Assembly (NCBI GenBank): GCA_016200385.1
Contig: JACQEV010000075.1
Coordinates: forward strand, 1-5,314
DNA from: Candidatus Methylomirabilota bacterium
Lineage (GTDB): Bacteria; Methylomirabilota; Methylomirabilia; Methylomirabilales; Methylomirabilaceae
Reading direction: 5' to 3'
Length of the DNA: 5,314 nt
Shown here: piece by piece, positions 1 through 5,314 of the stretch
Position numbering within the stretch: the first letter of the stretch is position 1
Layout: every line of letters begins with the position of its first letter
Made by a program: the position numbers and the translations under genes
The notes under the pieces: model-generated
What the model was told of the DNA's origin: nothing
Databases searched by the model: none
What the model saw: only the letters and a program-made list of their open reading frames with translations

Positions 1-1811
1 AAGCTGATCGCATCAACCAGATATTTCGCGCGGACGAGCAGCGCAAGCTGACCGAGGTTAAGCTCCGGGACGAGCACCGTCTCGAAGCGGCTCAGCACCT
101 CGCCCAGGTCCCTCGGGAACGGATTCAGGTAGCGCAGGTGCGCGCTCGAGACCGAAGCCCCCTTCGATTGCAGATGCTCGACAGCCGTCGTGATCGCGCC
201 ATACGTCGAGCCCCACCCAAGGACGAGCACCTTGCCCTCGGGCTGCCCGAAGACCTCAACCGGTGGGATCTCCTGAGCAATCCGCTCGATTTTCTCCGCC
301 CGCAGCCGCACCATGAAGTCGTGGTTCTCCGGATCGTAGTTTACGTTGCCCGTGATGTGCGCCTTCTCCAGTCCACCGATCCGGTGTTCGAGTCCCGGCG
401 TGCCAGGGATGGCCCACGGTCGGGCCAGCGTCTGCTCGTCGCGCAGGTAGGGGAAAAACCCCCTCGGATCGGTGCGGAACTTCACCTCGATCTTGGGCAG
501 ACTCTCCACCGATGGAATCTCCCATGGCTCCGAGCCGTTGCCGAGGTACCCATCCGAGAGGTAGAGCACCGGCGCCATGTAGGTGAGGGCGATGCGGGAC
601 GCCTCAATCGCCATATGGAAGCACTCGGCAGGGGTCGCCGGGGCCACGATGGCGACCGGGCATTCGCCGTTGCGACCGAACATCGCCTGCAGCAGATCGG
701 CCTGCTCGTTCTTCGTCGGAAGGCCGGTGGATGGGCCGCCACGCTGCACGTTCACGATCACGATCGGAAGCTCCGTCATCACCGCCAGTCCGATAAATTC
801 CGACTTCAATGCCAGGCCCGGGCCGCTTGTGCCGGTGAGGCCGAGGCTGCCCGCGAACGCCGCGCCGATCGCGGCGCCGATCGCCGCGATCTCATCCTCG
901 GCCTGAAACGTCTTGACGCCGAAGTTCTTGTGCCTCGACAGCTCGTGCAGGATGTCGGACGCGGGAGTGATCGGGTAGCTGCCGTAGAAGAGGGGTAGGC
1001 CCGAAAGCTGCGAGGCCGTCACGAAGCCGAGCGCCGTCGCCTCGTTGCCCATGATGTTGCGGTACTTGCCGGGTTTGATCTTGGCCTTCCCGACGTGATA
1101 GTGGCTCGTAAAGATCTCGGTCGTGTCGGCGTAATTGTACCCGGCCTGTACCGCCAGCTTGTTCGCCCGTCCGACCTCCGGCATCTTGGCGAACTTGTCG
1201 TCGATCCAGTCAAGCGTAGGCTGCAGGGGGCGGTCGAAGAGCCAGTACATCAGCCCCAAGGCGTAGAAATTCTTGCAGCGCTCCAACTGTTTGTGCGGAA
1301 GCTTGACTTCGTCGAGCGCGCCCAGGGTGAGCTTCGTAATCGGCAGCGTGAAGACACGGTAGCCCGAGAGCGAGTCGTCTTCGAGCGGGTTGAGCGGGTT
1401 TTTTTCGTACCCGGCTTTCTTGAGGTTCGCCTCGACGAAGGCGTCGGTGTTGACCACCAGAATCCCGCCTGGGACGAGATCCTTGATGTTGACCTTGAGC
1501 GCCGCCGGGTTCATCGCCACCAGCACGTCGGGCTCATCGCCGGGGGTGCGGATGTCGTGGCTGCTGAAGTTGAGCTGATAGCCGGAGACGCCCGGAAGAC
1601 TGCCAAGGGGAGCGCGAATCTCCGCCGGGAAATCAGGCAGCGTCGAGATGTCGTTGCCGATGATGGCCGAGGTCGCGGTGAACTGCGTCCCCGTGAGCTG
1701 CATGCCGTCGCCCGAATCTCCCGCAAAGCGGATCGTGACGGTCTCGAGTTCCTCAAGCTGGTGATGCGGAGCAGCGTGATCCTCACGCGGGGCTGTTGAC
1801 ATGGGATTCAT
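1..1811 (-). CDS. korA: 2-oxoacid:ferredoxin/acceptor oxidoreductase subunit alpha (gamma-alpha fusion), 3' end off the window
   Basis: This is the alpha subunit of a thiamine-diphosphate 2-oxoacid:ferredoxin oxidoreductase, which in the KorAB family interconverts a 2-oxoacid such as 2-oxoglutarate with its acyl-CoA plus CO2 in the cytoplasm. Translating the minus strand gives one uninterrupted frame of 603 codons to the left edge. An N-terminal gamma-type domain begins with [13 protein letters not shown] (residues 29-41) and includes PAEIRAPLG and [12 protein letters not shown] pyrimidine-binding alpha domain follows from [10 protein letters not shown] (about 254), with YPITPASDI (about 279), TGTSGPG (about 326) and [11 protein letters not shown] (about 357). 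The C-terminal domain has [13 protein letters not shown] (about 526). This layout and near-full length (family about 600-620 aa) fit KorA with a fused gamma domain; the TPP-binding beta subunit, usually the next gene, would lie beyond the left edge. I chose the ATG at 1811 because AGGACAGGG lies just upstream; a second in-frame ATG at 1802 lacks such a site. Substrate specificity cannot be read here. Confidence 0.95.
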   Translation of the reverse strand, partial: MNPMSTAPREDHAAPHHQLEELETVTIRFAGDSGDGMQLTGTQFTATSAIIGNDISTLPDFPAEIRAPLGSLPGVSGYQLNFSSHDIRTPGDEPDVLVAMNPAALKVNIKDLVPGGILVVNTDAFVEANLKKAGYEKNPLNPLEDDSLSGYRVFTLPITKLTLGALDEVKLPHKQLERCKNFYALGLMYWLFDRPLQPTLDWIDDKFAKMPEVGRANKLAVQAGYNYADTTEIFTSHYHVGKAKIKPGKYRNIMGNEATALGFVTASQLSGLPLFYGSYPITPASDILHELSRHKNFGVKTFQAEDEIAAIGAAIGAAFAGSLGLTGTSGPGLALKSEFIGLAVMTELPIVIVNVQRGGPSTGLPTKNEQADLLQAMFGRNGECPVAIVAPATPAECFHMAIEASRIALTYMAPVLYLSDGYLGNGSEPWEIPSVESLPKIEVKFRTDPRGFFPYLRDEQTLARPWAIPGTPGLEHRIGGLEKAHITGNVNYDPENHDFMVRLRAEKIERIAQEIPPVEVFGQPEGKVLVLGWGSTYGAITTAVEHLQSKGASVSSAHLRYLNPFPRDLGEVLSRFETVLVPELNLGQLALLVRAKYLVDAIS

Positions 1812-1970
1812 CGACCCTGTCCTGAGGTTCGGCGCCTTACGCACCCCGGCGTTGGGCGGCAGGGTGAGGACGCTTATGTAAGGACGCCAAAACCGTTGAT
1901 AGGAAGAAACCTCGTCGGCAGGAAACAGCCGCAGCGCATCAGCGAGGCGCTCCCTGCCCCCCGACTCTAT
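1812..1970 (-). other. Presumed 5' leader of korA, non-coding
   Basis: This 159-base stretch separates the predicted promoter from korA. It holds a 7-base complementary pair, GGCAGGG (1858-1864) and CCCTGCC (1952-1958), which could close a large stem enclosing most of the leader. It also has a direct repeat of AGGACGC (1867-1873 and 1881-1887, period 14). I see no convincing riboswitch core and no intrinsic terminator with a U-tract. The elements are visible, but any regulatory role is speculation. Confidence 0.3.
1815..1823 (-). promoter_or_regulatory. Ribosome binding site of korA
   Basis: Read on the minus strand this is AGGACAGGG. The AGGA core ends 8 bases before the ATG at 1811, a normal spacing, whereas it is 17 bases from the in-frame ATG at 1802. 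It therefore favours the upstream start, which adds three residues (MNP). Confidence 0.6.
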
Positions 1971-1974
1971 CGTT

Positions 1975-2003
1975 AGGATAACTTTTTTTCATCCCTCTGT
2001 CAA
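1975..2003 (-). promoter_or_regulatory. Sigma-70-type promoter for korA
   Basis: On the minus strand, TTGACA (1998-2003, perfect -35) is followed by a 17-base spacer and TATCCT (1975-1980, 4 of 6 to the -10 consensus). The spacer carries a run of seven A. It points at korA, and transcription would start near 1968, leaving a leader of about 157 bases before the ATG. No other promoter-like pair between here and korA looked as good. The match is read directly from the sequence; its activity is inferred. Confidence 0.6.
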
Positions 2004-2099
2004 GGCGTGAAGACGTGGTCCAGGCGCCATGCCACAAGCCGTGAAACCCTCATGGCGATTGGCTTTCCTGGATGCCCGTTCGCCCACCAGGACCCGCGA

Positions 2100-2115
2100 G
2101 CAGGGCTTGCCCTGC
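2100..2115. repeat. Perfect 6-bp hairpin GCAGGG-CTTG-CCCTGC
   Basis: A perfect inverted repeat with a 4-base loop. No T-tract follows, so it is not a classic intrinsic terminator. It is of the kind found in interspersed intergenic repeats of GC-rich genomes. Confidence 0.45.
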
Positions 2116-2140
2116 CCAATCCCGGCCATCGCCTGACGAA

Positions 2141-2160
2141 GGGCGCAGCAAGCAGCGCCC
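2141..2160. repeat. Hairpin GGGCGC / GCGCCC followed by CTACG
   Basis: A 6-bp perfect stem with an 8-base loop (AGCAAGCA), immediately followed by CCCTACG-like sequence. It resembles the 'GTAGGGGCG...CGCCC' hairpins dispersed between genes in many environmental bacterial genomes. The resemblance is from memory; copy number in this genome cannot be judged from one window. Confidence 0.45.
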
Positions 2161-2202
2161 CTACGATTCGGCCGGCGCAATCATACACAACCCACTCTAT
2201 TC

Positions 2203-2226
2203 CTCTCTCCCCAGTGCGGGAGAGGG
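2203..2226. repeat. Hairpin CTCTCCC / GGGAGAG, dispersed-repeat type
   Basis: CTCTCCC (2205-2211) pairs perfectly with GGGAGAG (2218-2224) around a 6-base loop, and the stem can extend by one wobble and one further pair. The form 'CCTCTCCCC...GGGAGAGG' recalls a widely seen intergenic palindromic repeat. There is no T-run after it on either strand, so a terminator role is unlikely. Confidence 0.45.
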
Positions 2227-2288
2227 ACATGAAATGGGTGAGATCGTGCGCAGAATTCGTCAACGGATTTCTGACTCAGGACACGAGG

Positions 2289-2306
2289 CTGAAAGCAAGT
2301 TTTCAG
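2289..2306. repeat. Perfect 6-bp hairpin CTGAAA / TTTCAG
   Basis: CTGAAA and TTTCAG are separated by a 6-base loop (GCAAGT). The stem is AT-rich and weak, and lies in the same gene-poor stretch as the GC-rich hairpins. No function can be assigned. Confidence 0.3.
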
Positions 2307-2462
2307 GTATCGCGCCGGCGTCTCGCTAGCGGGAGCAGACGGCGTGCTGCGTCTCGCATGTCTTGCCGCCGCGCTCGAGGCAGTCGGCAATCGCGTCGTT
2401 GCTGGCAAACAGTGATCAGCATCATCCCATGCTGGCTGCGACGGACCGGGCGCCACGGTCAA

Positions 2463-2585
2463 TGCGTCGGCCAGGCGCCGGACCTCTGTCCCACGATGAT
2501 TGAAGAGGTAAGTGCCAATCATCGCCGCGCCCTCACCCTTGTGGCCCAACAATTCCTGGACAGTTCGGATGGCATAGCCATCTGC
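2463..2585 (-). pseudogene. C-terminal remnant of an integron-type tyrosine recombinase
   Basis: The minus strand translates as GYAIRTVQELLGHKG, then AAMIGTYLFN and RRLADAL. This closely follows the end of integron-integrase-like tyrosine recombinases (GYDIRTVQELLGH ... TTMIYTHVL ... SPADAL). Only about 40 codons survive. A TGA (2586-2588) lies in frame immediately upstream, and the catalytic boxes with the Arg and HxxR residues are not found upstream in that frame. The catalytic tyrosine of MIYTHV is replaced by glycine (MIGTY); the conserved histidine of LLGH is kept. The frame stays open past 2463 but the translation there is low-complexity. I conclude that this is a dead fragment left by an old mobile or recombining element. 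The family match is from memory of the motif; the loss of the key residue is seen directly. Confidence 0.72.
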
Positions 2586-2746
2586 TCACCGTTGAAGATT
2601 TACTCAGGAAACCTGGAGCCTGGCCAAATCAGGACACTACCCGCGATCGCCGTCGAAAGGCACTCTGTCCCCGGCTACAGCAAGGTGCCTTGGCTCGGGC
2701 AGAGCGCGATCTACATGTGGCCGAAGAGTGGTATGTGGAAAGAGGT
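2586..2746. other. Spacer between recombinase remnant and 97-codon gene
   Basis: No gene is supported here. A 7-bp inverted repeat, AAGGCAC (2657-2663) and GTGCCTT (2685-2691), has a 21-base loop and sits 56 to 90 bases past the stop of the minus-strand 97-codon gene. It could act as a transcript end structure, but it lacks a T-tract. The plus strand keeps a long open frame through this stretch, but I do not recognise its translation. Confidence 0.3.
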
Positions 2747-3040
2747 TCACTCCGTATCCTCTTTCTCCTCGTCTCCGTCCTGCTCATCATCCAGGGGGGT
2801 CCACGGCACCTCTCGGTCTGAGACTGTTTTGACTGCCGGAGGAGCGCCCTTCCCGAACAGCGCCATCACCCAGACCGACCGTCCGTTTGAGTCAAAGCTG
2901 AAGGCCACGTCTCCCCCATAGCGTTCTGCTAAGACCCGGACGTGAGGGGTGGCCTTCCTGACGGCAGCGTAGAATCGCTCTATCGCCCTCCGCTCCTGCA
3001 AGCCGATCGCCTCCAGCGCCAGCTTGACCTGCTCCGGCAT
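2747..3040 (-). CDS. Hypothetical protein, 97 aa, possibly N-terminally truncated
   Basis: I do not recognise this protein. It has a helix-rich first half (QVKLALEAIGLQERRAIERFYAAVRKA, in two parts about residues 4-30), then GGDVAFSFDSNGRSVWVMALFG (about 42-63, strand-like), and ends in a strongly acidic tail (DDEQDGDEEKEDTE). The amino-acid mix looks like a real protein, unlike overlapping frames. The start is doubtful: ATG at 3040 has no clear Shine-Dalgarno site, and the frame is open upstream to a TGA at 3086-3088, encoding a plausible continuation (TLAFLAQSEKSP). The upstream part offers only a CTG as start, so the gene may have lost its original 5' end. It lies head to head with abiEi, about 130 bases apart, with no promoter of its own that I can see. 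It is either a small gene or a decaying relic. Confidence 0.55.
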   Translation of the reverse strand: MPEQVKLALEAIGLQERRAIERFYAAVRKATPHVRVLAERYGGDVAFSFDSNGRSVWVMALFGKGAPPAVKTVSDREVPWTPLDDEQDGDEEKEDTE

Positions 3041-3113
3041 CGGGGACTTTTCGCTTTGCGCCAGGAAGGCTAACGTTTTGCTCCCTCAAACCTGCCTACC
3101 TCTTCGAGGGTAC

Positions 3114-3142
3114 TTGACAATGATCTCCGTAACTGGTAAAGT
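3114..3142 (+). promoter_or_regulatory. Promoter of the abiE operon
   Basis: TTGACA (3114-3119, perfect -35), a 17-base spacer, then TAAAGT (3137-3142, 4 of 6 to TATAAT). It faces the abiEi gene, and transcription would start near 3149, about 20 bases before the start codon. The -10 element lies inside the 22-base inverted repeat described separately, so a protein bound there would block RNA polymerase. Confidence 0.7.
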
Positions 3143-3152
3143 CTTGCCAGTT
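3131..3152. promoter_or_regulatory. Inverted-repeat operator over the abiE -10 box
   Basis: AACTGG (3131-3136) and CCAGTT (3147-3152) form a perfect 6-bp inverted repeat. The symmetry continues inward with one mismatch (position 7), giving 8 of 9 matched pairs around a 4-base centre. It covers the -10 element and extends to the predicted transcription start. AbiEi antitoxins are known to repress their own operon by binding inverted repeats in its promoter, so this is the natural binding site for the winged-helix domain of the protein encoded just downstream. The repeat is seen; binding is inferred. Confidence 0.65.
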
Positions 3153-3154
3153 GT

Positions 3155-3159
3155 GGAGG
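3155..3159 (+). promoter_or_regulatory. Ribosome binding site of abiEi
   Basis: GGAGG lies 10 bases before the GTG at 3170. An ATG at 3162 is only 2 bases away and opens a three-codon frame (M-N-K) that stops at a TGA overlapping the GTG, so the GTG is preferred as the start of abiEi. Confidence 0.6.
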
Positions 3160-3169
3160 TGATGAACAA

Positions 3170-3970
3170 GTGACAGTCCTTGATTTCTTCGCTTTGCATC
3201 CGGTTTTTTCTCGCGAGGAATTCGCGCAGTTTCTGGCCAGCCGGGGGGCTGTCTCGACCCAGACTGCCGACTCCCACCTGACGCGGTATCTCGCGGCGGG
3301 CCGGATCGGTCGGGTCAAGCGGGGCGTGTATTTCGTTTCAGGGCCAGGGGAGACAGCGCAAAAGACCCCGCTGGATTATCTGCTCATCGCCAGTCGCCTG
3401 GCGCCCGACTCCGTCCTTGCGTATCACTCCGCACTCGAAGCGCATGGCCACGCGCAGAGCCTGTTCGAGAGCCTCTTTTTCCTAACGGAGACCAAAGTAA
3501 AGCCCCTCACGTTCCGTGGCCGCCGCTTCGTCCCGGTTGTGCCACCGGCGGCACTCCGGCGAAGGAAAAAGAGCTTTGTCCTCTGCACCGAGGTCGAACG
3601 CCGGGGGCTGCCTTGCCGGGTGGCAACGTTGGAGCGGACCCTGGTAGACGTGCTTGATCGCCCTGATCTAGCCGGTGGCCTCGAAGAGACATGGCGATCG
3701 CTCGCCGGTATTCCTCTCTTGGATCTCGATCCCATCCTCAGCTACGTCCGCCTTCGGGGAGAGGCTACCCTCGCAGCCAAGGTCGGGTTCTTCCTGGAGA
3801 AGCGCCGGGACACCCTGCGTGTGCCTGAGAGGGTCTTGACCCGCCTTCGCCGCTTGCGGCCGCAGCAAGCGCACTACCTCGATCGACAACTAGGTGGGGA
3901 GATGGCGCCAGGCTGGAACCTAATCGTCCCGATCCCCATTCTGGCCCGCGAATGGGAGGCAGCGGCTTGA
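3170..3970 (+). CDS. abiEi: Type IV toxin-antitoxin system antitoxin / transcriptional regulator AbiEi
   Basis: This 266-aa protein has the form of AbiEi, the antitoxin and autorepressor of type IV AbiE toxin-antitoxin systems, many of which act in phage abortive infection. Type IV antitoxins counteract the toxin without forming a stable complex with it. Residues 1-60 form the N-terminal winged-helix DNA-binding domain, with REEFAQFLASRG (15-26), TADSHLTRYLAAGRI (32-46) and the wing VKRGVYF (49-55). The central and C-terminal antitoxin domain includes PLDYLLIASRLAPDSVLAYHSALEAHG (in the 67-93 region) and VATLERTLVDVLDRPDLAGG (151-170), a hallmark of the family, then a helical region ending near 225. 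The start is a GTG behind GGAGG. The promoter carries an inverted repeat over its -10 box, fitting self-repression. The gene runs into the toxin gene with overlapping stop and start codons. I see no frameshift and all expected segments are present. Confidence 0.9.
   Translation: MTVLDFFALHPVFSREEFAQFLASRGAVSTQTADSHLTRYLAAGRIGRVKRGVYFVSGPGETAQKTPLDYLLIASRLAPDSVLAYHSALEAHGHAQSLFESLFFLTETKVKPLTFRGRRFVPVVPPAALRRRKKSFVLCTEVERRGLPCRVATLERTLVDVLDRPDLAGGLEETWRSLAGIPLLDLDPILSYVRLRGEATLAAKVGFFLEKRRDTLRVPERVLTRLRRLRPQQAHYLDRQLGGEMAPGWNLIVPIPILAREWEAAA
3954..3959 (+). promoter_or_regulatory. Ribosome binding site that sets the abiEii start at TTG
   Basis: GGGAGG sits inside the last codons of abiEi, 7 bases before a TTG at 3967. 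The in-frame ATG at 3952 lies just before this site and so cannot use it, and has no purine-rich site of its own. This favours the TTG, whose last two bases are shared with the abiEi TGA stop (TTGA). Confidence 0.6.
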
Positions 3971-4962
3971 TCGGGGCGGCAAAAGTTCGGCGTATTGCGA
4001 GGGAGACTGGATTTCGTGAGGAGGTGGTCGAGAAGGTCCTCTATCTGTCGGCGATTATTGAACGCCTTCGCGGCCATCCCGATCTGAAGAACGCCTGGGT
4101 CCTCAAGGGAGGCACGGCTATCAACCTCTTTTACCTGGAAGTTCCCCGACTTTCCATAGACATAGACATCAATTACATCGGCAGCCGCGAGCTCGAGGCG
4201 ATGCGCGGGGCTCGGCCAGCCTTTGAGCGAGCCATCATTGCCTGTTGCGAGCGCGAGGGCTGTCAGGTCCGTCGGGCGCCTGGGGAACATGCAGGGGGCA
4301 AATACCGCCTGCGCTACGCTGGAGGGGTCGGAGGTCCTGGATCGTTGGAAGTGGACGTCAACTTCGTTCAGCGGGTTCCTCTCTTTGACGTTGATCATCG
4401 GGCGCCTTCCTTTCCACCCGGGGTCTCATCTGGCGTAGTGCCTCTGCTCACGGTCGAGGAATTGGCGGCTGGAAAGTTCGCCGCCCTGCTCACTCGTGCT
4501 GCACCACGTGACGCATTTGACGCGTGGCAACTTCTCGAAAAGGTACCTCACCTCTTGCAGGGCCCGAGACTGCGGACGTCCTTTGTGGTTCAGGCGGCCA
4601 GTGTGCGACAGGACCTGCGGATGAAGGACTCGAGAGGCGTGGCAGTCACAGCCAAGGGGGTGCGGGAGGGGCTCTTCCCGCTTCTTCGCGTGGAAGCGCG
4701 TCCATTCGGCGGAGATCCTGATGGGCTATCGGAACACCTGAATCTGGTGTGCAAAAACCTTGCCATATGGCTCCTCAAGTGGGGGCGTCGCGAGCGCGCG
4801 TTCTTGGATCGCATTCTGGACGCGGGTGAGATTGTGCCCAGCCTGTTGACTGACGACCCGGAGATCCAGGATCGCATCAGGGCGCAGCCAATGCTCCGGT
4901 GGAAGGCCATGCATGTGCGGCAGTACCGGAGGCTCCCGGCACGGGAACCAAAGGATGTGTGA
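3967..4962 (+). CDS. abiEii: Type IV toxin-antitoxin system toxin AbiEii, nucleotidyltransferase-like
   Basis: This 331-aa protein belongs to the AbiEii/AbiGii nucleotidyltransferase toxin family. Characterised members are cytoplasmic enzymes of the DNA polymerase beta-like fold; some related toxins modify tRNA 3' ends with nucleotides. The family motifs appear in order: WVLKGGTAINL with the GGT turn (K47-G48-G49-T50), RLSIDIDIN with the metal-binding pair D65 and D67, LEVDVNF with a third acidic residue D130, and AAGKFAALLTRAAPRDAFD with K170, R177, R181, D182 and D185. All catalytic positions I would expect are intact, so the toxin should be active. I start it at TTG 3967, which overlaps the abiEi stop and has GGGAGG 7 bases upstream; the alternative ATG at 3952 adds only five residues (to 336 aa). 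Overlap with abiEi implies translational coupling in one operon. The nucleotide used and the target are not readable from sequence. Confidence 0.9.
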   Translation: MIGAAKVRRIARETGFREEVVEKVLYLSAIIERLRGHPDLKNAWVLKGGTAINLFYLEVPRLSIDIDINYIGSRELEAMRGARPAFERAIIACCEREGCQVRRAPGEHAGGKYRLRYAGGVGGPGSLEVDVNFVQRVPLFDVDHRAPSFPPGVSSGVVPLLTVEELAAGKFAALLTRAAPRDAFDAWQLLEKVPHLLQGPRLRTSFVVQAASVRQDLRMKDSRGVAVTAKGVREGLFPLLRVEARPFGGDPDGLSEHLNLVCKNLAIWLLKWGRRERAFLDRILDAGEIVPSLLTDDPEIQDRIRAQPMLRWKAMHVRQYRRLPAREPKDV

Positions 4963-4965
4963 GGC

Positions 4966-5025
4966 ATGGCGGTCAATCAAGTCATATACTCCGTAGATGC
5001 CGGCCATGAGCGAGTAGGGGGATAG
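4966..5025 (+). other. Possible 19-codon micro-ORF between abiEii and the 88-aa gene
   Basis: An ATG 4 bases after the abiEii stop opens a 19-residue frame beginning MAVNQVIYSV and ending at TAG 5023-5025, six bases before the next ORF starts. Its only Shine-Dalgarno-like sequence, GAGG (4961-4964), is a single base from the ATG, too close to work well. If translated, it could couple abiEii with the downstream gene. It could equally be chance, and I give it low weight. Confidence 0.2.
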
Positions 5026-5027
5026 GA
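5018..5027 (+). promoter_or_regulatory. Ribosome binding region of the 88-aa gene
   Basis: The stretch GGGGATAGGA ends 2 bases before the ATG at 5030. The G-rich run (GGGGGA, 5017-5022) is at a standard distance of 7 bases. It supports independent translation initiation of the small gene. Confidence 0.55.
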
Positions 5028-5029
5028 CG

Positions 5030-5296
5030 ATGCGCATTACGCGGGATACAGTGGCTGACCAGCTTGCAGCCTACCTTGAGGGGAAAAAGACGCTGGCCGA
5101 GATCGTGTCCTGGGCCCATATTGCCTTCAACGAAGGCGAGTTCGACGAGGCTGACCTCGAGGTCATTCGCGATGTGGTCGCTAGGCTTGGCCTTGCGGAT
5201 GTGACAGCCTTTGGCCTCACGTGGGAGGACGCCGTGGGAATGCTGGCTCGCCTTGGCTATCGCGCAAGCGTCAGCATCCAGCCGGCCAAAGCTTGA
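5030..5296 (+). CDS. Hypothetical small acidic protein, 88 aa
   Basis: I do not recognise a named family. The protein is rich in acidic residues and predicted helix: VADQLAAYLEGKKTLAEIVSWAHIAF (about 8-33, in parts), an acidic turn NEGEFDEADLEVIRDVVARLGL (34-55), then FGLTWEDAVGMLARLGYRASVSI near the C-terminus. It has no signal peptide, membrane segment or catalytic motif that I can see. The ATG at 5030 follows GGGGGATAGGACG, a good ribosome binding region, so I accept the start. It lies 67 bases after abiEii on the same strand, with no terminator-like structure between, so it may belong to the abiE transcript as an accessory component. Small proteins with this TLAEIVSWA / FGLTWED layout seem, from memory, to occur next to toxin-like genes in environmental bacteria, but I cannot verify this. 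Confidence 0.75.
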   Translation: MRITRDTVADQLAAYLEGKKTLAEIVSWAHIAFNEGEFDEADLEVIRDVVARLGLADVTAFGLTWEDAVGMLARLGYRASVSIQPAKA

Positions 5297-5314
5297 CAGG
5301 GCCGATTCCATGAC

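Larger units (their letters stand above)
2004..2462. other. Gene-poor intergenic stretch with short hairpin repeats
   Basis: I find no credible gene in these 459 bases. Frames that stay open across it give arginine-, serine- and proline-rich low-complexity translations with no recognisable domain, as expected of shadow frames in GC-rich DNA. What it does hold are four short hairpins, listed separately, three of them crowded into 2100-2226. The next conserved coding signal is the recombinase remnant beginning at 2463. Confidence 0.5.

Noticed and set aside
138..1799. Two long plus-strand open frames (138-998 and 1095-1799)
   Set aside because: They are antisense to the continuous korA frame, which carries all family motifs; long antisense frames are common in GC-rich genes.
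1968..1982. CGTTAGGATAAC considered as an integron attC/attI-like core, given the nearby integrase remnant
   Set aside because: It does not satisfy the GTTRRRY core consensus and no paired inverse core or attC-like imperfect palindrome is present; it overlaps the korA -10 box instead.
2657..2691. AAGGCAC/GTGCCTT inverted repeat as an intrinsic terminator
   Set aside because: The loop is 21 bases and no T-tract follows on either strand, so it is noted only as a possible structure.
2007..2921. A 304-codon open frame on the plus strand
   Set aside because: Its translation is Ser/Arg-rich with no recognisable domain, it crosses hairpin repeats, and it overlaps both the recombinase remnant and the 97-codon gene, which have more protein-like translations on the other strand.
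3874..4398. A 174-codon minus-strand open frame
   Set aside because: It lies antisense across the abiEi end and the abiEii catalytic region and has no recognisable motif.
4985..4990. TATACT as a separate promoter -10 box for the 88-aa gene
   Set aside because: It matches the -10 consensus at 5 of 6 bases, but no acceptable -35 box lies 16-18 bases upstream and there is no extended -10.
4982..5311. A 109-codon minus-strand open frame over the small terminal gene
   Set aside because: No convincing start signal or domain; the plus-strand 88-codon frame has a strong ribosome binding site and a more coherent translation.

Overview
The window is GC-rich bacterial DNA. I cannot name the organism: codon use, the short hairpin repeats between genes and an 'aerobic-type' KorA fit a high-GC environmental bacterium, but this is inference and no marker gene is present.

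Left part (1-2003, minus strand): almost all of a 2-oxoacid:ferredoxin/acceptor oxidoreductase alpha subunit (korA-like) that starts near 1811 and runs off the left edge. It is open from its start to base 1. About 160 bases upstream lies a near-consensus sigma-70-type promoter (TTGACA, 17 bases, TATCCT), which implies a long 5' leader.

Middle part (2004-3090): a gene-poor, decayed stretch. It carries several perfect short hairpins of the interspersed intergenic type, and a minus-strand remnant (2463-2585) that matches the C-terminal end of integron-type tyrosine recombinases but has lost the catalytic tyrosine and everything upstream. Next to it is a minus-strand 97-codon gene of unknown function, whose frame stays open upstream of its only ATG and which may be an N-terminally truncated relic.

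Right part (3114-5296, plus strand): a complete type IV toxin-antitoxin module of the AbiE family. A TTGACA/TAAAGT promoter is overlapped by a 22-base inverted repeat that looks like an autoregulatory operator. It drives abiEi (winged-helix antitoxin/repressor, 266 aa). abiEii (nucleotidyltransferase-like toxin, about 331 aa) follows and appears to start at a TTG overlapping the abiEi stop codon. A small gene for an unrecognised acidic 88-aa protein follows after 67 bases, with its own good ribosome binding site. The picture is a housekeeping gene flanked by an accessory defence/TA island, with an old recombinase scar between them.
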